Below, one piece after another: positions 62,379 to 64,000 of a stretch of DNA of 64,000 nt. The stretch's first letter is position 1. Every line of letters begins with the position of its first letter. The notes under the pieces are model-generated. The model ran no database searches and had not been told where the DNA came from. It saw nothing but the letters and a program-made list of their open reading frames with translations. The translations under genes and the position numbers were made by a program. Source of the stretch: Burkholderia sp. L27(2015) (GTDB taxonomy: Bacteria > Pseudomonadota > Gammaproteobacteria > Burkholderiales > Burkholderiaceae); NCBI RefSeq assembly GCF_009765705.1, contig NZ_LMUX01000024.1, positions 135,549 to 199,548 on the forward strand. Reading direction: 5' to 3'.

Positions 62379-63716
62379 ATGACAACCACAGGGACCGAAT
62401 TACCTGCTCAACATGGGGCTGAGGCCCATGTGGAAAATTCCGGACACCTTCACTCAGCGATTCGAAAAAACTTCTGGCGATTTTTGCCCGTGTTGACGCT
62501 TGCGTTCATCGTAAATTATATGGACCGGATATGCATCGGATTCGGGGCGATGAGCATGAACCGCGATCTTGGCATTACCCCACTGCAGTTTGGGTTCGCG
62601 TCGGGGGTGCTATTCATTGGATATTGTTTGTGTGAGATACCGAGCAATCTCGCGTTGTATCACGTCGGCGCGCGACGATGGCTGGCGCGCATCATGATCA
62701 CTTGGGGATTGGTCGCGGCTGCCAATGCTTTCGTCAGCGGCCCTGTCAGCCTCTACGTTGCGCGGTTCATGCTCGGTGTGACGGAGGCGGGCTTTTTTCC
62801 CGGAGCTGCGTTCTTGCTCTCCACTTGGTTTCCCGCTCAATATCGTGCTCGCGCTTTGGCCTGGTTGTCGCTGGCAGTACCCGTATCTTCAGTGATTGGA
62901 GGGCCAATTTCCGGACTGTTGCTCCAATCGATACACAGATGGTTAGGGCTCGCCGGCTGGCAATGGATGTTTATTATCGAAGGATTGCCCGCCTGTCTCC
63001 TCGGCTTTGTCATTCTCAAGCTCATCACCGATAACCCGCAAGATGCACATTGGCTCAGCGTCGAGGAACATCGCGCGCTGATATCCGCTCTTGCTAGCGA
63101 ACCAAAAAAAGAAGTCCGAAGCAGTATAAAGGCGGCGCTAATCGATCGTCGAGTCCTAATCCTGACTGGCATTCAATTTGGTTTCGTCCTCGGCTCATAT
63201 GGTATTGCGCTCTGGTTGCCGCAGATCCTCGGGCAGTATGATTTATCGATAGTTACGATCGGATCTTTATCGACCATACCGTATTTGTTCGCAGCGATCG
63301 GTATGCTCGTGTGGGCACGTTTTGCCGATCATAGTGGCGGTCTGCTCCGAAATCTGATCGGCGCTTGTGCCTGCGCCGTCATTGGTCTCGTGCTTTCGGT
63401 GGTTGACCGTGCACTGACGCCGGCGTTGATCGGTCTCACCATCGCTATGGTGGGCGTCACGTCGGCGCGCGCAATTTTCTGGGCGATCCCCGCGAAATTC
63501 CTCAGTGGTGCGGGTGCTGCAGCAGGGTTTGCGTTCATCAATTCGATCGGAGCGCTCGGTGGCTTCTTTGGGCCTGTCCTTATGGGTTGGTTGCGCCAAG
63601 TGACTGGCTCTTTCACAGCAGGCATTCTGGCCATGGGCGGTGTGCTGTTTGTGTCCGGTCTGTTGGGTCTGACGCTCGCTCATGACACATCGCGCAATCC
63701 GAAGGCGCGAGGCTAG
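62379..63716 (+). CDS. MFS transporter, ACS type
   Basis: 445 residues from the ATG at 62379 with AAGGAG upstream; in-frame ATGs before it lack a ribosome site. FLPVLTLAFIVNYMDRICIG in helix 1, LFIGYCLCEIPSNLAL, and GVTEAGFFPGAAFLLSTWFP are ACS hallmarks. Twelve helices expected. Likely imports the substrate of the LigI-like enzyme encoded just upstream. Confidence 0.92.
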   Translation: MTTTGTELPAQHGAEAHVENSGHLHSAIRKNFWRFLPVLTLAFIVNYMDRICIGFGAMSMNRDLGITPLQFGFASGVLFIGYCLCEIPSNLALYHVGARRWLARIMITWGLVAAANAFVSGPVSLYVARFMLGVTEAGFFPGAAFLLSTWFPAQYRARALAWLSLAVPVSSVIGGPISGLLLQSIHRWLGLAGWQWMFIIEGLPACLLGFVILKLITDNPQDAHWLSVEEHRALISALASEPKKEVRSSIKAALIDRRVLILTGIQFGFVLGSYGIALWLPQILGQYDLSIVTIGSLSTIPYLFAAIGMLVWARFADHSGGLLRNLIGACACAVIGLVLSVVDRALTPALIGLTIAMVGVTSARAIFWAIPAKFLSGAGAAAGFAFINSIGALGGFFGPVLMGWLRQVTGSFTAGILAMGGVLFVSGLLGLTLAHDTSRNPKARG

Positions 63717-63867
63717 TTCACCGCATTTCGCTACAAAGTTGGGCAGCTTTAGGTTTCGTAAACGTCTTTCTTATTAAAAATAATGACGAATGACGGGAAG
63801 TGCATAAAAAGCTCAATGCGGAATTACGCAATAAATTAGGTAAACTAATTAAAATAAGAGGGGAGAC

Positions 63868-64000
63868 ATGCCATCAAAACATTGGAGCACGGGCTTCGTT
63901 GCACTAGGTTGCCTTAGTTACTCGTCATGGGTTTGCGCTCAATCCAGCGTGACCTTGTATGGAATCGTCGACGTCGCTATTGACATTTCAAATCAAGGAA
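63868..64000 (+). CDS. Gram-negative porin, N-terminal part
   Basis: AGGGGAG precedes the ATG at 63868. Signal peptide MPSKHWSTGFVALGCLSYSS, cleavage after VCA, then QSSVTLYGIVDVAIDI, the first strand of Burkholderia/Neisseria-type trimeric porins (OmpC-like). The gene runs off the right edge. Following a carrier gene, it may widen outer-membrane entry for the same substrate. Confidence 0.88.
   Translation, partial: MPSKHWSTGFVALGCLSYSSWVCAQSSVTLYGIVDVAIDISNQG

Noticed and set aside
1-64000. CRISPR arrays, tRNA, rRNA or complete insertion sequences
   Set aside because: No regularly spaced repeats, no tRNA-like cloverleaf or rRNA signature stretches, and no complete transposase were seen on reading both strands.

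Overview
The window looks like a piece of a Burkholderiaceae genome (Paraburkholderia/Caballeronia-like), probably a secondary replicon or accessory catabolic island. It has high GC content. Its genes are typical of soil degraders: many LysR, IclR, GntR, TetR and MarR regulators, AAHS/ACS-type MFS carriers, aromatic ring-cleavage enzymes, an itaconate locus, and a Burkholderia-type porin start at the right edge. No rRNA, tRNA, CRISPR or intact insertion sequence was seen. Scars of rearrangement are frequent: an IS6 transposase tail and at least eight gene fragments.

Layout. 1-7.8 kb: the end of an SDR gene, then a minus-strand set (SCP2-like/alpha-beta hydrolase, cupin, aldehyde dehydrogenase, NIPSNAP, FUSC exporter) beside a GntR/FCD regulator with a strong dyad. 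8.2-19.4 kb: a hydroxyquinol-type aromatic module (shikimate-dehydrogenase-like, Gfo/Idh, NTF2-like, maleylacetate reductase, intradiol dioxygenase, two TIM barrels, two Asp-nucleophile hydrolases, AAHS carrier). An IclR regulator sits inside it, and a shared GTGAACGTRTTC operator occurs at three of its promoters. 19.5-25.1 kb: an itaconate degradation cluster (Ccl, Ict, Ich, acyl-CoA dehydrogenase, LysR) carrying an etfB-etfA deletion remnant. 25.1-32.1 kb: decayed fragments, nitrilase/VOC/LysR, a TetR-EamA-esterase unit with two matching operators, and a LysR::YadA-anchor::glycosyltransferase mosaic pseudogene.

32.6-38.4 kb: ACS carrier, SDR, amidase, LysR and a PEP-mutase-family lyase. 38.4-47.3 kb: a long minus-strand operon (HpaI-type aldolase, peptide-type ABC importer, AmiC-like sensor, AmiR-like ANTAR antiterminator). 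Its untranslated leader holds a hexaloop hairpin and a second hexaloop that overlaps an intrinsic terminator, which is the architecture expected of an ANTAR-controlled leader. I consider this the most interesting regulatory system in the window. 47.5-53.6 kb: MarR, HyuA/HyuB and an MFS carrier. 53.7-56.5 kb: a LysR/SMP-30/GST module flanked by 28-bp near-identical inverted repeats. 56.8-64 kb: M81 peptidase (MlrC-like), DUF4392 protein, PEP-mutase-family lyase, a nitroreductase fragment, a LigI-like lactonase, an ACS carrier and the porin start.

Most units follow one logic: a local regulator, a carrier, and two to five enzymes for one substrate. Family assignments come from reading motifs in the translated sequence. 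Substrates are mostly inferred.
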